Part shown: piece after piece, positions 19,405 to 29,314 of the stretch | Numbering within the stretch: position 1 is the stretch's first letter | Layout: every line of letters begins with the position of its first letter | DNA from: Candidatus Gastranaerophilales bacterium | GTDB taxonomy: Bacteria > Cyanobacteriota > Vampirovibrionia > Gastranaerophilales > Gastranaerophilaceae | Direction of reading: 5' to 3' | Assembly: GCA_944326485.1 (NCBI GenBank) | Contig: CALVED010000001.1 | Span: 186,001-250,000 of the forward strand | Length of the DNA stretch: 64,000 nt | The notes under the pieces: generated by a model | Databases searched by the model: none | Told to the model about the DNA's origin: nothing | What the model saw: only the letters and a program-made list of their open reading frames with translations | Made by a program: the position numbers and the translations under genes

Positions 19405-19571
19405 TAGTATCTTCCTTCATTAGCAAGTTATACTCACTAAAAAAGGAAGCACCTTTTGAAAATTCCAAAACATCTATTTAACACAGTATATAGTCTAATC
19501 AAAAACAAATATCCAGGTCAATCTTACAAAAAATTCACTCACATTTTCAGCTTATTGAAAATTTATTCTCA
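19405..19571 (+). repeat. Two-hairpin interspersed repeat, copy D (degenerate)
   Basis: Degenerate copy aligned to 41835-42010: left end tagtatc, ccttttgaaaa, then acaaaaaattcact and cagcttat in the right part. Hairpin 1 keeps pairing with different bases (19411-19423 against 19437-19449, 11 of 13 pairs). Hairpin 2 is lost. It lies just before the stop of the convergent gene at 19578. Confidence 0.6.
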
Positions 19572-19577
19572 GAAAAT

Positions 19578-20606
19578 TTATTTTTTATTTCCAAAAAAGA
19601 AATGACATTCTGCTTTTAATCTAGCAAAAGGAGAAATTTTTCTACAATTATAAACCTTATTTTCAACGATTGCATCAGCCCAAGGTTCCGGCTGAAGTTC
19701 CATTCCAAATTTTGCAGCTTGTCGTTTAAAATAACTATATGCTTTTATAACAGATGTTTCTATAGCTTGATTAGAAGTCGTATCCATTTTACTTTCTACA
19801 TGATTTACTGCTCTTGCCACAGTTTTAACACCAGCTTGTTTACAAAAATCAAAGAACGCATCAATTTCTTTTTTATTATCATTTACATTAGGGAAAATGA
19901 TATATTTAACTTTAACTCTGTTTGCTTTTTTCCCAGCATCTTTTATGTATTTTTTTATAGTTGATGTAACTTCATTAAATTTATCAACTCTCTTTATTCT
20001 TTTATAAGATTCTCTAAAGCCGCAATCAAGTGAAATACATATAGTATTATGATTTTCAGCTTTTAACATTTCACCTATACTTGGTTCATACTTTATTCCA
20101 TTTGATAAAACTTCAACTCTGCAATTTTTTTCAAGTAATATTTTTAAAATAGCGGGAAATTCTTCCAAAATAGTAGGTTCTCCACCCATAAAAGCAACAA
20201 ATGTATCAGAAGTTAATCTATCCTCTTTTATTAATTTCTCAATAATAGGCAATGCATCATAATCATCACTTTTTTTAATACCTTCAAAAAAATCAGAATG
20301 AACTGAGCAATAAAAACAAGCGGCATTACAATGTTTCCAGTTAAAAATTGTTATTTTATGAATTTTCCCATCAAATTCTTTCCAATCTTTTTCCTCCAAA
20401 ATAGGACATAATTTGCAGCGTTCAGGAATAATTCCTTCTTGCATATCTTTTATTATTTTCAAACGACGGATCTCATTTTTCTCAAAAGCATTTTCTTCTT
20501 TATATGAAATATATTCAGGACCTTCCCATACTTCATTACAATATTTAAATCCACTAAAACTAAGATCTATACTTCCTAAAATATGGTCACAACATTTATA
20601 TTTCAT
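19578..20606 (-). CDS. Radical-SAM protein, type A
   Basis: 342 aa. N-terminal cysteines C5, C6, C23, C64, C67; CNAACFYC at 93-100; GGEPTIL from 141; ISLDCGFRESYKRIKRVD. A GGAG site precedes the ATG, about 25 nt below a TGATATAAT extended -10. It is divergent from the type B gene at 20689 with an 82-bp spacer. Substrate unknown. Confidence 0.84.
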   Translation of the reverse strand: MKYKCCDHILGSIDLSFSGFKYCNEVWEGPEYISYKEENAFEKNEIRRLKIIKDMQEGIIPERCKLCPILEEKDWKEFDGKIHKITIFNWKHCNAACFYCSVHSDFFEGIKKSDDYDALPIIEKLIKEDRLTSDTFVAFMGGEPTILEEFPAILKILLEKNCRVEVLSNGIKYEPSIGEMLKAENHNTICISLDCGFRESYKRIKRVDKFNEVTSTIKKYIKDAGKKANRVKVKYIIFPNVNDNKKEIDAFFDFCKQAGVKTVARAVNHVESKMDTTSNQAIETSVIKAYSYFKRQAAKFGMELQPEPWADAIVENKVYNCRKISPFARLKAECHFFFGNKK

Positions 20607-20688
20607 CTTTTATCTCCAATAATAAATATTATATCAGAATAGACATAAAATACTATTTTATTATATAGTGTCATATATGGAGAAAAAA

Positions 20689-21693
20689 ATGAGTGAAGAT
20701 TTTGCAATATGTACATATCCTTTTAATTCTGCTCAAATCAGCATGCAGGGAGATGTATATGTATGTTGCCCTCCTTGGAGTAGTTCTTATTCTTTCGGGA
20801 ATATTTATGAACAAAGCTTCAGTGAAATTTGGAACGGAGAAAAAGCTAGAATTTTTAGAAAACAATTTATTGAAAAAAACTATAAATATTGCAATTTAGA
20901 TTTATGTGTAAAAGATTGTTCTAAAAAAATAATTCCATCAGAAATTGTTGAAAAGCCTGAAACGTTTATATTCTGTTATGATTCTTTTTGTAACGTAAAA
21001 TGTATTTTCTGCAGAAGCTGTCATCAGAAACAAGATTTGACATATTTCGATGATAATATGGATACATTGCTTACTGATATGTTAGAAAACTGTAAGAATG
21101 TAGTTCTATCAGGAGTTGGAGAATGCCTCGCGAGTAAACATTCAAGAAAATTAATAAAAAGAATTTCTGAGCTTTTCCCCAATATTAAATTTTCAATAAT
21201 TTCTAACGGAATATTATGTGATGAAGAAAACTTGAAAGAAGTAGGTATATTAGATAAACTTCTATCAGTTACAATTTCCCTTCATGCTATAAATAAAAAA
21301 ACTTATGATAAATTAGTAGTTGGTGGAAATTTTGAAAGAGTAATGAAAAATCTTCAGTATTTATCATCATTAAAAAAGTCAGGAAGAATTGAAAAATTCA
21401 TTTTAAATTTTGTTGTAAATTCATACAATTATAAAGAAATGGTTCCTTATATAGAACTTGCAAAAAAAATTGGAGCAACTGTCGGTTTTCTTGAACTTTT
21501 AAAATTAGAAACTAATGAAAATGTATATGAAAAATTAAATATTTTTGATGAAAAGCATCCAAAATACAATGATTTTGTTAAAGTTCTAAAAAATCCTATC
21601 TTTAAATCTGAACTTTGTACAATTAATGACTGTATGCTAAATTTAAAACCAATTTCCATTCTCAAATCAATAAAATACAGATTTTTTAAATAG
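20689..21693 (+). CDS. Radical-SAM protein, type B (N-terminal SPASM-like)
   Basis: 334 aa from ATG 20689. A GTG in frame at 20668 is less likely because GGAG (20679-20682) serves ATG 20689. The N-terminal domain reads like a SPASM module: C8, CC at 26-27, YSFGNIYEQSFSEIWNGEKA, FRKQF, C68, C73. The radical-SAM core follows: CNVKCIFC 101-108, GE at 144-145 (GVGECLAS), ISNGIL, and the substrate-side TISLHAINKKTYDKLV. Cysteine pattern and order are shared with five other genes here. Function unknown. Confidence 0.84.
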   Translation: MSEDFAICTYPFNSAQISMQGDVYVCCPPWSSSYSFGNIYEQSFSEIWNGEKARIFRKQFIEKNYKYCNLDLCVKDCSKKIIPSEIVEKPETFIFCYDSFCNVKCIFCRSCHQKQDLTYFDDNMDTLLTDMLENCKNVVLSGVGECLASKHSRKLIKRISELFPNIKFSIISNGILCDEENLKEVGILDKLLSVTISLHAINKKTYDKLVVGGNFERVMKNLQYLSSLKKSGRIEKFILNFVVNSYNYKEMVPYIELAKKIGATVGFLELLKLETNENVYEKLNIFDEKHPKYNDFVKVLKNPIFKSELCTINDCMLNLKPISILKSIKYRFFK

Positions 21694-21761
21694 CAAAAAA
21701 TAATAATTTAATATATAATAAGAGAGTTATTTTTATTTTTTTATAATAAAGAGGAATTAAA

Positions 21762-22745
21762 ATGGGATATTTATCATGTGAATTTGTTGAAAATGGAATG
21801 TGTTTTATTTTTGATGCTGTAGTTTTATGTTCATATTCAATGTGTATGAAATTTGAAGCTATAAAAATAATAGAAGATTATAAAGGTGAACTTTTTGACT
21901 GGGAAAAAGTAAAACAAATAAAACAAGAATATAGAGACAGATTCGCAAAAGGAGATATACCCCCAATATGTGTAGGCTGTCCGAGTTTAAAAGAAAAAGA
22001 CTGGTCAGGTTCCATGGAATTAAAATACATTCTTATAAACCACTGGGAAAATTGCCAATTAGATTGCATTTATTGTCATACACATGAAAAGAAAAAACAA
22101 TTAAATAAAATGAAACCTTGGAAAATCCTTCCAATTTTAAAAGATGCATTAGCAAAAGGAATGTTAAGCAATGAAGGCAATGTAAATATTACAGGTGGAG
22201 AACCAACTATTTTAAAAGAGTTTCCGGATTTAATGAAATTCTTTCTTGAAAAAACAAATATTTTTATAATGATAAATTCTGCTGCTGTTGATTATTCAAA
22301 GTGGATAAAAAAAGGATTAGAACAAAATAGAGTAGCAGTAACGATTTCTCTTGATGCCGGAACAAGAGAAACATATAAGAAAATAAAAAATGTAGACTGT
22401 TTTAAAAAGGTTATAAATAATATAAAAAAATATCAAAAAGGTCTTAATCCAATTCAAAATAGCTTAATAGGAATGAAATATATTTTTATTCCCGGTTACA
22501 ATGATACTATTGAAGAAGTTAAAGCTTGGTTGAAAATAGTGGAAGATTTAGGACTAACTAATATTCAACTAGAACTTGAACATCACTGGTATGAAAAAAA
22601 TAAATATTGTCCTGACAACGTAAAAGAGTATATTCAAATGATAGTTGATTATGTTAATGAGCATAAATGCAATTTATCATATAGAGAAATACTTACCACC
22701 TGTGGTTATACAGAAGTTATAAGACACATAGCTAACGGAAGATAA
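21762..22745 (+). CDS. Radical-SAM protein, type A
   Basis: 327 aa. C6, C14, C23, C28, C70, C73 in the N-terminal domain; CQLDCIYC 98-105; GGEPTIL 145-151; ISLDAGTRETYKKIKNVD. AGAGGAA precedes ATG. The type B gene begins 2 bp after its stop, forming an A-B pair like 42119-44189. Confidence 0.85.
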   Translation: MGYLSCEFVENGMCFIFDAVVLCSYSMCMKFEAIKIIEDYKGELFDWEKVKQIKQEYRDRFAKGDIPPICVGCPSLKEKDWSGSMELKYILINHWENCQLDCIYCHTHEKKKQLNKMKPWKILPILKDALAKGMLSNEGNVNITGGEPTILKEFPDLMKFFLEKTNIFIMINSAAVDYSKWIKKGLEQNRVAVTISLDAGTRETYKKIKNVDCFKKVINNIKKYQKGLNPIQNSLIGMKYIFIPGYNDTIEEVKAWLKIVEDLGLTNIQLELEHHWYEKNKYCPDNVKEYIQMIVDYVNEHKCNLSYREILTTCGYTEVIRHIANGR

Positions 22746-22747
22746 CA

Positions 22748-23779
22748 ATGACAGAAAAACATATATATTGTCCCAATCCATACATATTAGCGGAAATAAT
22801 GCCTTATGGTTATGTATATCCTTGCAGTTGCGGATGGATAAAAGGATATTATTTTGGTAATATTTTTGAACAATCTTTTGATGAAATATGGAATGGAGAA
22901 AAGGCAAAAGAATTTAGACAAAAATTGTATGATAATGATTTTTCTCTTTGCCCCGGATGTCAAAATTTAGAAATATTATCAGAAACTCAAGACAAAGAAG
23001 CCCAGCTTATTTCCAAACCTCCGGAAAGAATATTGTTAGGCTTGGATGAAACTTGTGATGTAAAATGTATCTTTTGCCGAGGAGAAAACTATAAAATAGA
23101 TACAAATTTAATACCAAAAGATAAAGAAGATAAATTACTAGAAATATTAACCCCCTGGCTTGAAAATGCAAAGTATGTAAAAACTAATGCAGTTGGAGAA
23201 GTTTTTGCAAGTAAAATTTCAAGAGCTTTAATAAAAAATATAGCTGATAATTTCCCAAATATAAAATTTGAATTAATTACAAATGGTATTCAATGTACAA
23301 AAGAAAATATTGAAAAGTTAAATCTAGTAAACAAGATTTCAATGATAACTGTTTCCTTACATGCAATGAAAGAAACTACTTATAATAAGATTGTTAAAGG
23401 CGGAAATTTCAAAAAGGTTATAGAAAATATTGAATATATTTCCAAATTGAAAAAAGAAGGTAAAATAGAACGATTTGAACTTCATTTTACTGTAACCAGT
23501 ATTAATTACAAAGAAATGAAAGATATAATAAAATATGCAAGAAAAATAGATGCGAAAATAAGATTTTTAGGACTTGATTGTTCTAAAGACTGCGAAAAAA
23601 TCTATAAACAAATTAATATTCAAGATAGGAATCATCCTAAATTTAATAATCTTGTTAAAGTTGTTCAAGACAAACAAATAAAAAATTCTTCTGATATTGT
23701 AATCCAAGGTCTTGAATATTTCACAGAACTTAAACCGTTAAGTATAAAAGAAAAACTAAAAAATATTTTTAGAAAATGA
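22748..23779 (+). CDS. Radical-SAM protein, type B (N-terminal SPASM-like)
   Basis: 343 aa. This is the clearest SPASM-like N-terminus: C8, GYVYPCSCGW (C26, C28), YYFGNIFEQSFDEIWNGEKA, FRQKL, CPGC (C68, C71). The core is CDVKCIFC (103-110), GE at 150-151 (AVGEVFAS), and TVSLHAMKETTYNKIVKGGNF. It follows the type A gene at 21762 by 2 bp and converges with 23784. Confidence 0.85.
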   Translation: MTEKHIYCPNPYILAEIMPYGYVYPCSCGWIKGYYFGNIFEQSFDEIWNGEKAKEFRQKLYDNDFSLCPGCQNLEILSETQDKEAQLISKPPERILLGLDETCDVKCIFCRGENYKIDTNLIPKDKEDKLLEILTPWLENAKYVKTNAVGEVFASKISRALIKNIADNFPNIKFELITNGIQCTKENIEKLNLVNKISMITVSLHAMKETTYNKIVKGGNFKKVIENIEYISKLKKEGKIERFELHFTVTSINYKEMKDIIKYARKIDAKIRFLGLDCSKDCEKIYKQINIQDRNHPKFNNLVKVVQDKQIKNSSDIVIQGLEYFTELKPLSIKEKLKNIFRK

Positions 23780-23783
23780 AATA

Positions 23784-24773
23784 TCACCCCTGATGAAGTC
23801 CAATTTCATCTAAATCCTTGCCTTTAATTGTTCTATATTGATTGGCAACACCGTAGAATTGAAGTTCCAAACCTTTTTCTTTTGTTTTAGATACAATATA
23901 TTCATATAAATCATCAATATAAGAAGGGATATTTTCAGAATTTCTGGCAAGCCAATCAGCTTCAAAATCAAGTATTACTTGCTGTATTCCTATTTTTAAG
24001 CTTTCCTCAATCCACTTATCTATATCTGATTTAGTGTCATTCACGTTTGGAATAAGAATATATTTAGAACGTACCATTTTTTTATTGGAGCCTTGAGCCT
24101 TTACATATTTTTTAAGAGTATCCATAACTTTATTATATGCATCTACTCTCTTTATTTGCTTAAATTTTTCCCTGTCTCCACAATCAACACTAACAGTAAC
24201 AGACATTGTATCAGTTTTTAGACCACTTAATACAGATTTAACAGGCTTAATGGCATTTGTATGAACCATAATAAGCCTTTCACCTTTTTTAATAAAAAAA
24301 TTAGTTATATCATCAAACTCTCTTAAACTTGCAGGTTCTCCACCTGAATATGCAAGCTCACCATTATAATCAATAAGCCCTAATTTATCTAGTTCTTTTA
24401 TTATTGGCATAATTTTATAACGCTTTTTAGGCTTTTCAAACTCGCTTTGATAACGATAACAATAAGTACAATAACAATTACAATCTGACCAATGTGCAAT
24501 CTGAAGCCATTTAAACTTTGGATTATCTTCCCATTCTTTTTCCTGCAGCCCAAAACATCCCACACAATGAGAGTCTGTTATACCTTTTTTTTGATTTTCA
24601 CGAATTATATTAATTTTCTTTAATAATTCCGTCCAATCAAGTTTTTCACCATAATAATCTTTCTTAATATACAAAGGTTCCGGAGTATTCGTCCCCATAA
24701 AACAACATAATTTTATACTATTATATTCAAATCTCAATCCGCTTTGTATATTGGAACAACTTAGATACTTCAA
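23784..24773 (-). CDS. Radical-SAM protein, type A
   Basis: 329 aa with a TTG start at 24773, supported by GGAG 8 nt upstream. C6, C23, C24, C70, C73; CNCYCTYC 98-105; GGEPASL 144-150; VSVDCGDREKFKQIKRVD. It converges with the type B gene ending at 23779, only 4 bp away. Confidence 0.84.
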   Translation of the reverse strand: MKYLSCSNIQSGLRFEYNSIKLCCFMGTNTPEPLYIKKDYYGEKLDWTELLKKINIIRENQKKGITDSHCVGCFGLQEKEWEDNPKFKWLQIAHWSDCNCYCTYCYRYQSEFEKPKKRYKIMPIIKELDKLGLIDYNGELAYSGGEPASLREFDDITNFFIKKGERLIMVHTNAIKPVKSVLSGLKTDTMSVTVSVDCGDREKFKQIKRVDAYNKVMDTLKKYVKAQGSNKKMVRSKYILIPNVNDTKSDIDKWIEESLKIGIQQVILDFEADWLARNSENIPSYIDDLYEYIVSKTKEKGLELQFYGVANQYRTIKGKDLDEIGLHQG

Positions 24774-24898
24774 ATCAAATCTCCATTTTATATAATTATA
24801 ACATAATATCTTTTTTATATAAATTCGAAAAATAATCTTGCCATACTATAATTAAATATAATATTATAAGTTATATAAGAGAAAGATAAAGGAACGTT

Positions 24899-25864
24899 AT
24901 GAAAAGAAGAGATTTTTTATGTGGCGCATCATGCCTTCTTGCTGGTTTTGCACTTGGAAAAATAACAAATAACAATCAAGATACAATGTTATGTAAAAAA
25001 GATGATTTTTACGAAAACGACTGTGGTCTTGGTGGTTTTGGTATTGCTACTTCTTCACATTGTAACTTAAACTGTAAATATTGTGATACTTATTCTCCTC
25101 TATCAAAAGAAGAATTTGTCACCTATGAACAATTTTCTAGAGACTTAGAAAAATTAAAAGAGCTTGCTCCAGATAGAGAACTAGAATTAACTTTTATAGG
25201 AGGTGAGCCTCTTTTAAATCCCGATTTAACAAAAATGATAAATAAAGCATATGAAATATATCCAAACTCAGCTAAAGCCATTTTAACAAATGGCATATTA
25301 ATAGAAAAGATGGACGATGAATTTTGGAAAGCAATAAAAAAAGCCAATGTAAAATTTTCCATTACAAAGTATCCAATTGATATTGAACGAGATACTATAG
25401 AAAGAAAATCAAAAGAATATGGATTTGAATATAATTACGATACTGTGAAATCAAATAAATTATATGATATAAAAACCAAGAAAGTAATTAATGAAAATTA
25501 TAATGAACAAGAAGGGTTTGAGTGGAGCAAAAATACTCTTGATTTAAAAGGAAGTCAAAATTATCTTTTAAAAAGATTTAATTGTCCGCATAGAGGAATA
25601 AATATATACGCAAGAGGTAATATATATTATTGCTATGTCCATGCATATATAAAATCCTTTATAGAATACTTTAAAGTAGATATACCAATAACAAAAGATG
25701 ATTATATTAAAATTGCAGACGTAAAAGATATAAAAGAAATTGATGATTTCTTAAGCACTCCAAAATTTCTTTGCAAGTACTGCAAACAATGCCATAATAC
25801 TTGCTATGGCGGAGAACCTCTAGAATGGGGTTTTTCAGAAAGACAAATAACTGAGTGGACTTAA
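24899..25864 (+). CDS. Radical-SAM protein with Tat-like leader
   Basis: 321 aa, a different subfamily from its neighbours. It opens with MKRRDFLCGASCLLAGFALG, a twin-arginine-like n-region and a hydrophobic stretch, without an obvious AxA cleavage site. The core has HCNLNCKYCDTYSPL (C55, C59, C62), FIGGEPLLNPDL (101-105) and ILTNGIL. The C-terminal cysteines NCPHRGINIYARGNIYYC and CKYCKQCHNTCYGG suggest an auxiliary cluster. The CNLNCK.CD..SPL pattern resembles radical-SAM proteins found in polysaccharide loci. Export of an Fe-S SAM enzyme would be unusual; the leader may instead be a membrane anchor or a chance match. Confidence 0.8.
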   Translation: MKRRDFLCGASCLLAGFALGKITNNNQDTMLCKKDDFYENDCGLGGFGIATSSHCNLNCKYCDTYSPLSKEEFVTYEQFSRDLEKLKELAPDRELELTFIGGEPLLNPDLTKMINKAYEIYPNSAKAILTNGILIEKMDDEFWKAIKKANVKFSITKYPIDIERDTIERKSKEYGFEYNYDTVKSNKLYDIKTKKVINENYNEQEGFEWSKNTLDLKGSQNYLLKRFNCPHRGINIYARGNIYYCYVHAYIKSFIEYFKVDIPITKDDYIKIADVKDIKEIDDFLSTPKFLCKYCKQCHNTCYGGEPLEWGFSERQITEWT

Positions 25865-25887
25865 ACTTTTTGCTATAGCACAAAAAT

Positions 25888-25896
25888 TGTTATAAT
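25888..25896 (+). promoter_or_regulatory. Extended -10 promoter, probably leaderless (gene at 25905)
   Basis: TG-T-TATAAT, with TATAAT at 25891-25896, ends 8 nt before ATG 25905. No Shine-Dalgarno sequence intervenes. The -35 is poor. Confidence 0.5.
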
Positions 25897-25904
25897 ATTT
25901 ATTT

Positions 25905-26933
25905 ATGAGTAAAATTTGCAAACATCCTTTTAATAGTATACAAATACAGAATACAGGGGAAGTGTATTGTTGTTGTTGTTATTGGACTAATTTTTATTCA
26001 TTTGGAAATATTTTTGAACAATCATTTGATGAAATTTGGAATGGAGAAAAAGCACAAAAATTTAGAGAACAATTTTTAAAACAAGAATTTAAATATTGTA
26101 AATTAAATGAATGTGAGCCGTTTTTACCAGATAAAGATTATAAACCAAGTTTAGTATGCGAATATCCAAAACAAATCGAATTCAGTTATGATAGAAGATG
26201 CAATGTAAGATGTATTTTTTGTAGAAATGAAATAAATAAAGAAGAAGAGATATATAACAGAGAGAAAGAACATAAGATAGAAAAAAATTTTGATTCCATC
26301 TTTACACCAATATTAGAAAGAGCCGAAATTGTTGAATTAAATTCTGCAGGAGAACTTTTTGCAAGCAAACATTCTATTGAAATAGTTAAAAAAGTAATAA
26401 AAATCAATCCTAATATTAAATTTAAAATTATATCTAATGGGATTCTTTTCACCAAAGAAATTATTGAAGCTCTTGATTTAAAAGAAAGAATGATTACAGT
26501 AACCATTTCAATGCATAGTGCGACAGAAAAAACATATAATAAGCTTGTAAAACATGGTAATTTTAAAAAACTTATTGAAAATGTAAAATATTTATCTCAA
26601 CTAAAGAAACAAGGTTTTCTACAAAATTTACAATTAAATTTTGTCGTTACATCTATTAATTATAATGAAATGATAAAATTTGCACATTTTGCGAAAAAAA
26701 TGGAAGCAAAAGCTTTCTTCATTAACTATCATAGACAAATAGATGATAACAAACTTGAAAAAGAACTAGATATTTCTTTACCAACAAATAAAAATTATAA
26801 TAAGCTTATTAAAATTCTTAAAAATCCTATCTTTAATGAAAATTATTGTTATGTAAATGATTACTTAAAAAATTTGAAGCCAATAAGTCAAAATTTTCTA
26901 AACCTTTTTAATATAAAAGGAAGAGTTAAATGA
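25905..26933 (+). CDS. Radical-SAM protein, type B (N-terminal SPASM-like)
   Basis: 342 aa. C5, CCCC at 22-25, YSFGNIFEQSFDEIWNGEKA, FREQF, C65, C70; core CNVRCIFC (99-106), GE at 149-150 (SAGELFAS), VTISMHSATEKTYNKLVKHG. Its stop overlaps the start of the membrane/TPR gene by 4 bp, so the two are translationally coupled. Confidence 0.85.
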   Translation: MSKICKHPFNSIQIQNTGEVYCCCCYWTNFYSFGNIFEQSFDEIWNGEKAQKFREQFLKQEFKYCKLNECEPFLPDKDYKPSLVCEYPKQIEFSYDRRCNVRCIFCRNEINKEEEIYNREKEHKIEKNFDSIFTPILERAEIVELNSAGELFASKHSIEIVKKVIKINPNIKFKIISNGILFTKEIIEALDLKERMITVTISMHSATEKTYNKLVKHGNFKKLIENVKYLSQLKKQGFLQNLQLNFVVTSINYNEMIKFAHFAKKMEAKAFFINYHRQIDDNKLEKELDISLPTNKNYNKLIKILKNPIFNENYCYVNDYLKNLKPISQNFLNLFNIKGRVK

Positions 26934-29314
26934 TAAAATTGTTATTTAGTAAAAAAATTTTTATAATTATAAATTTATTATGTATTTTTTTATGTTTTAT
27001 GATTATTCCTTATGTATTATATCAAGATGTAATTACAAATCATGACAGTAATTTTGTTTTCCATTATACAAGTAGTAATGATTGGTTCCTAACAGGGAGA
27101 ACGATATCAAGAGTTATAGTTTCTTGTTTTTATGTATTAATACCTTATCTATTCAATATTCACCAAAATGATATATCTTCATTATTTGTACCTGCCGTTA
27201 CTTCTTTTTTCATAAGCATCATGTCTATATTTTGCTTAAAGTTTTATTATCTATTTAATAATAAAAATAAATTTATAATTGAGAATCCTGATTTTTTTTT
27301 CTTATATCCAGCTATTTATATAATTCTTGCTTTTATTCCTACAGGCTTTGAAAATGCAAATACATATTATTTATCAGGCATATCAGAATCTGTAGTTTTT
27401 TATGATACATTATTTAATTTTGTATTTTTTATAATTTTTATATATTTTATAATTAGTTCATTTTATAAATCTAGAAATACTATTATAAAAATATTATATT
27501 TTATTAATTCATTATTGTTAGGTCTTTCATGTGAACCAATTATATTTACTTCTTTTATTTTTTATATACTGACAATATCTTTTATAATTCTTTATAATAA
27601 AAAAAATCCTATAAATAAAAATAACCAACAAATATTCTTAATCGGTATCCCATTAATTCTTTCTTCTTCATTTCTTTTTTTCCTTTCTAATTATAGCAAA
27701 GGGAAGGTTATAGGATATGAAATTAATATATTAGAACAAATTAATAATATTAATTTATATTATAAAGACTATTTTAAAGGATTATTTAATACTATAATTA
27801 GCGATAATATAATTTCTATTTTGATAATTTTGTTTTTGTTATTTTGTGTATTATTAATAAAAGATGAAAAAAGAAATAAATATATAATAATAACAAATTC
27901 AATGTCTTTGGTTATATCTTGGATTTTATTTTTTATAATTCTCATAATTCCAGGCTATTGTATTGTGTATAATTATAATTTTTGGTATAGTCATCCTCCT
28001 TTTAGAATTTTGTTTTATAAAACTTTGTTAATAATAATATTATTAAATTTGAGCTATCTTTCATCAACCAAAAAAATATATAAAAACATAATTAAGATAT
28101 TACTGCCTATATTTCTATATATATTAATATTCTATAATCACAACACATTAGAGGACTCATACAGAATAGAACAAAAAAATATAAAAAATCTAAGAAACCA
28201 AATTTATATGTCAGATAAAATGATACTTTTATATGAACAATTTGATGGTATTGCATTACTTCCAATATCTTGGTATAAAGAATATTCTAAACATTATTTT
28301 ATTTTTAGACCGAGATGTTACGATGCTGAAGAAAATATTAGAAATAAAATGCTTAATATTATAAATTTAGAATTTAAAGAAAAGAAATCAAGATTATTTA
28401 CTAATATTGAAGAGAATGATTATATTATTTACTTATACTACACATATAAAATCAAACCAGAAGGAATTATTTGGGTTGAAGATAATGTAGCATTTGAAGA
28501 ATTTAAAAAAAGAGGTGAATTTTTTTCAAAACAAGAATTAAAAGAATTAAATTTTACAAAGCTATTAAGGGAGAAAAAAAATAATAATATATCACTAGAT
28601 GAAATTAATTCCCAAATAGAAAAAAATCCAAAAGAAGCATATTTATATGCTGCAAAAGCCAGATATTATAAAAGAAGGAATCAATTTAGAAAAGCCATTA
28701 AAAATATATCTAAAGCAATTGAACTTGATAAAAATAATTATAAACAATATTATTATTTAAGAGCAGAAATATACGTGAAAAGTAATAGATTAGAAGAGGC
28801 CGAAAAAGATTATCAGACTTTTATCAAAAACTCTAAATACTCAATTGAAGCTAGAAAAAAATTAATAAATTTATACATGCAGCAAAAAGAATACACAAAA
28901 GCTATGAAAGAATGTCAAAATTTAATAAATATATTTGAGTTTTATAACGAGAATATAAAGAAGACATTCTATGAGGATTTGGCTATAATTAAATATGCAT
29001 CAAATAAATATCAGGAAGTAATTGACATTATAAATAAGGAAGAAGAAATATCTAAAAATCAAGCTAATTACCAGATTAGAGCTTTAGCTAAATTAAAACT
29101 CGGTGATATAAAAGGTGCTTATAATGATATAGAAGAAGTCTACAAGTATAAACTTGAAGATAGAAATACAAGTTATATAAAAACTTATATTGAATCAAGG
29201 CTAAATAATGAAAATATAGATTTTTATTTAAAGAAGGATCCTTTCTCTAATATTTTATCAACATATTCCCAAACATGTGGTTCAATATTATTTTGTATAC
29301 ATTCTTCCTTATAA
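26930..29314 (+). CDS. Polytopic membrane protein with C-terminal TPR domain
   Basis: 794 aa. About 12 TM helices occupy residues 5-400, with a first extracytoplasmic loop (NHDSNFVFHYTSSNDW) like DUF6056 or GT-C-type membrane proteins. A soluble domain follows, then tetratricopeptide repeats from about residue 550 (AYLYAAKARYYKRRNQFRKA, YYYLRAEIYVKSNRLEEAEK). It is coupled by a 4-bp overlap to the type B radical-SAM gene. The last 30 codons (29224-29314) are antisense to the conserved 3' end of the gene at 29224-30213, so the native C-terminus has probably been replaced. Glycosyl transfer at the membrane is a plausible but unproven role. Confidence 0.72.
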   Translation: MIKLLFSKKIFIIINLLCIFLCFMIIPYVLYQDVITNHDSNFVFHYTSSNDWFLTGRTISRVIVSCFYVLIPYLFNIHQNDISSLFVPAVTSFFISIMSIFCLKFYYLFNNKNKFIIENPDFFFLYPAIYIILAFIPTGFENANTYYLSGISESVVFYDTLFNFVFFIIFIYFIISSFYKSRNTIIKILYFINSLLLGLSCEPIIFTSFIFYILTISFIILYNKKNPINKNNQQIFLIGIPLILSSSFLFFLSNYSKGKVIGYEINILEQINNINLYYKDYFKGLFNTIISDNIISILIILFLLFCVLLIKDEKRNKYIIITNSMSLVISWILFFIILIIPGYCIVYNYNFWYSHPPFRILFYKTLLIIILLNLSYLSSTKKIYKNIIKILLPIFLYILIFYNHNTLEDSYRIEQKNIKNLRNQIYMSDKMILLYEQFDGIALLPISWYKEYSKHYFIFRPRCYDAEENIRNKMLNIINLEFKEKKSRLFTNIEENDYIIYLYYTYKIKPEGIIWVEDNVAFEEFKKRGEFFSKQELKELNFTKLLREKKNNNISLDEINSQIEKNPKEAYLYAAKARYYKRRNQFRKAIKNISKAIELDKNNYKQYYYLRAEIYVKSNRLEEAEKDYQTFIKNSKYSIEARKKLINLYMQQKEYTKAMKECQNLINIFEFYNENIKKTFYEDLAIIKYASNKYQEVIDIINKEEEISKNQANYQIRALAKLKLGDIKGAYNDIEEVYKYKLEDRNTSYIKTYIESRLNNENIDFYLKKDPFSNILSTYSQTCGSILFCIHSSL

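Noticed and set aside
20668-20688. GTG start for the type B gene at 20689
   Set aside because: GGAG at 20679-20682 is correctly spaced for ATG 20689 and lies inside the longer reading.
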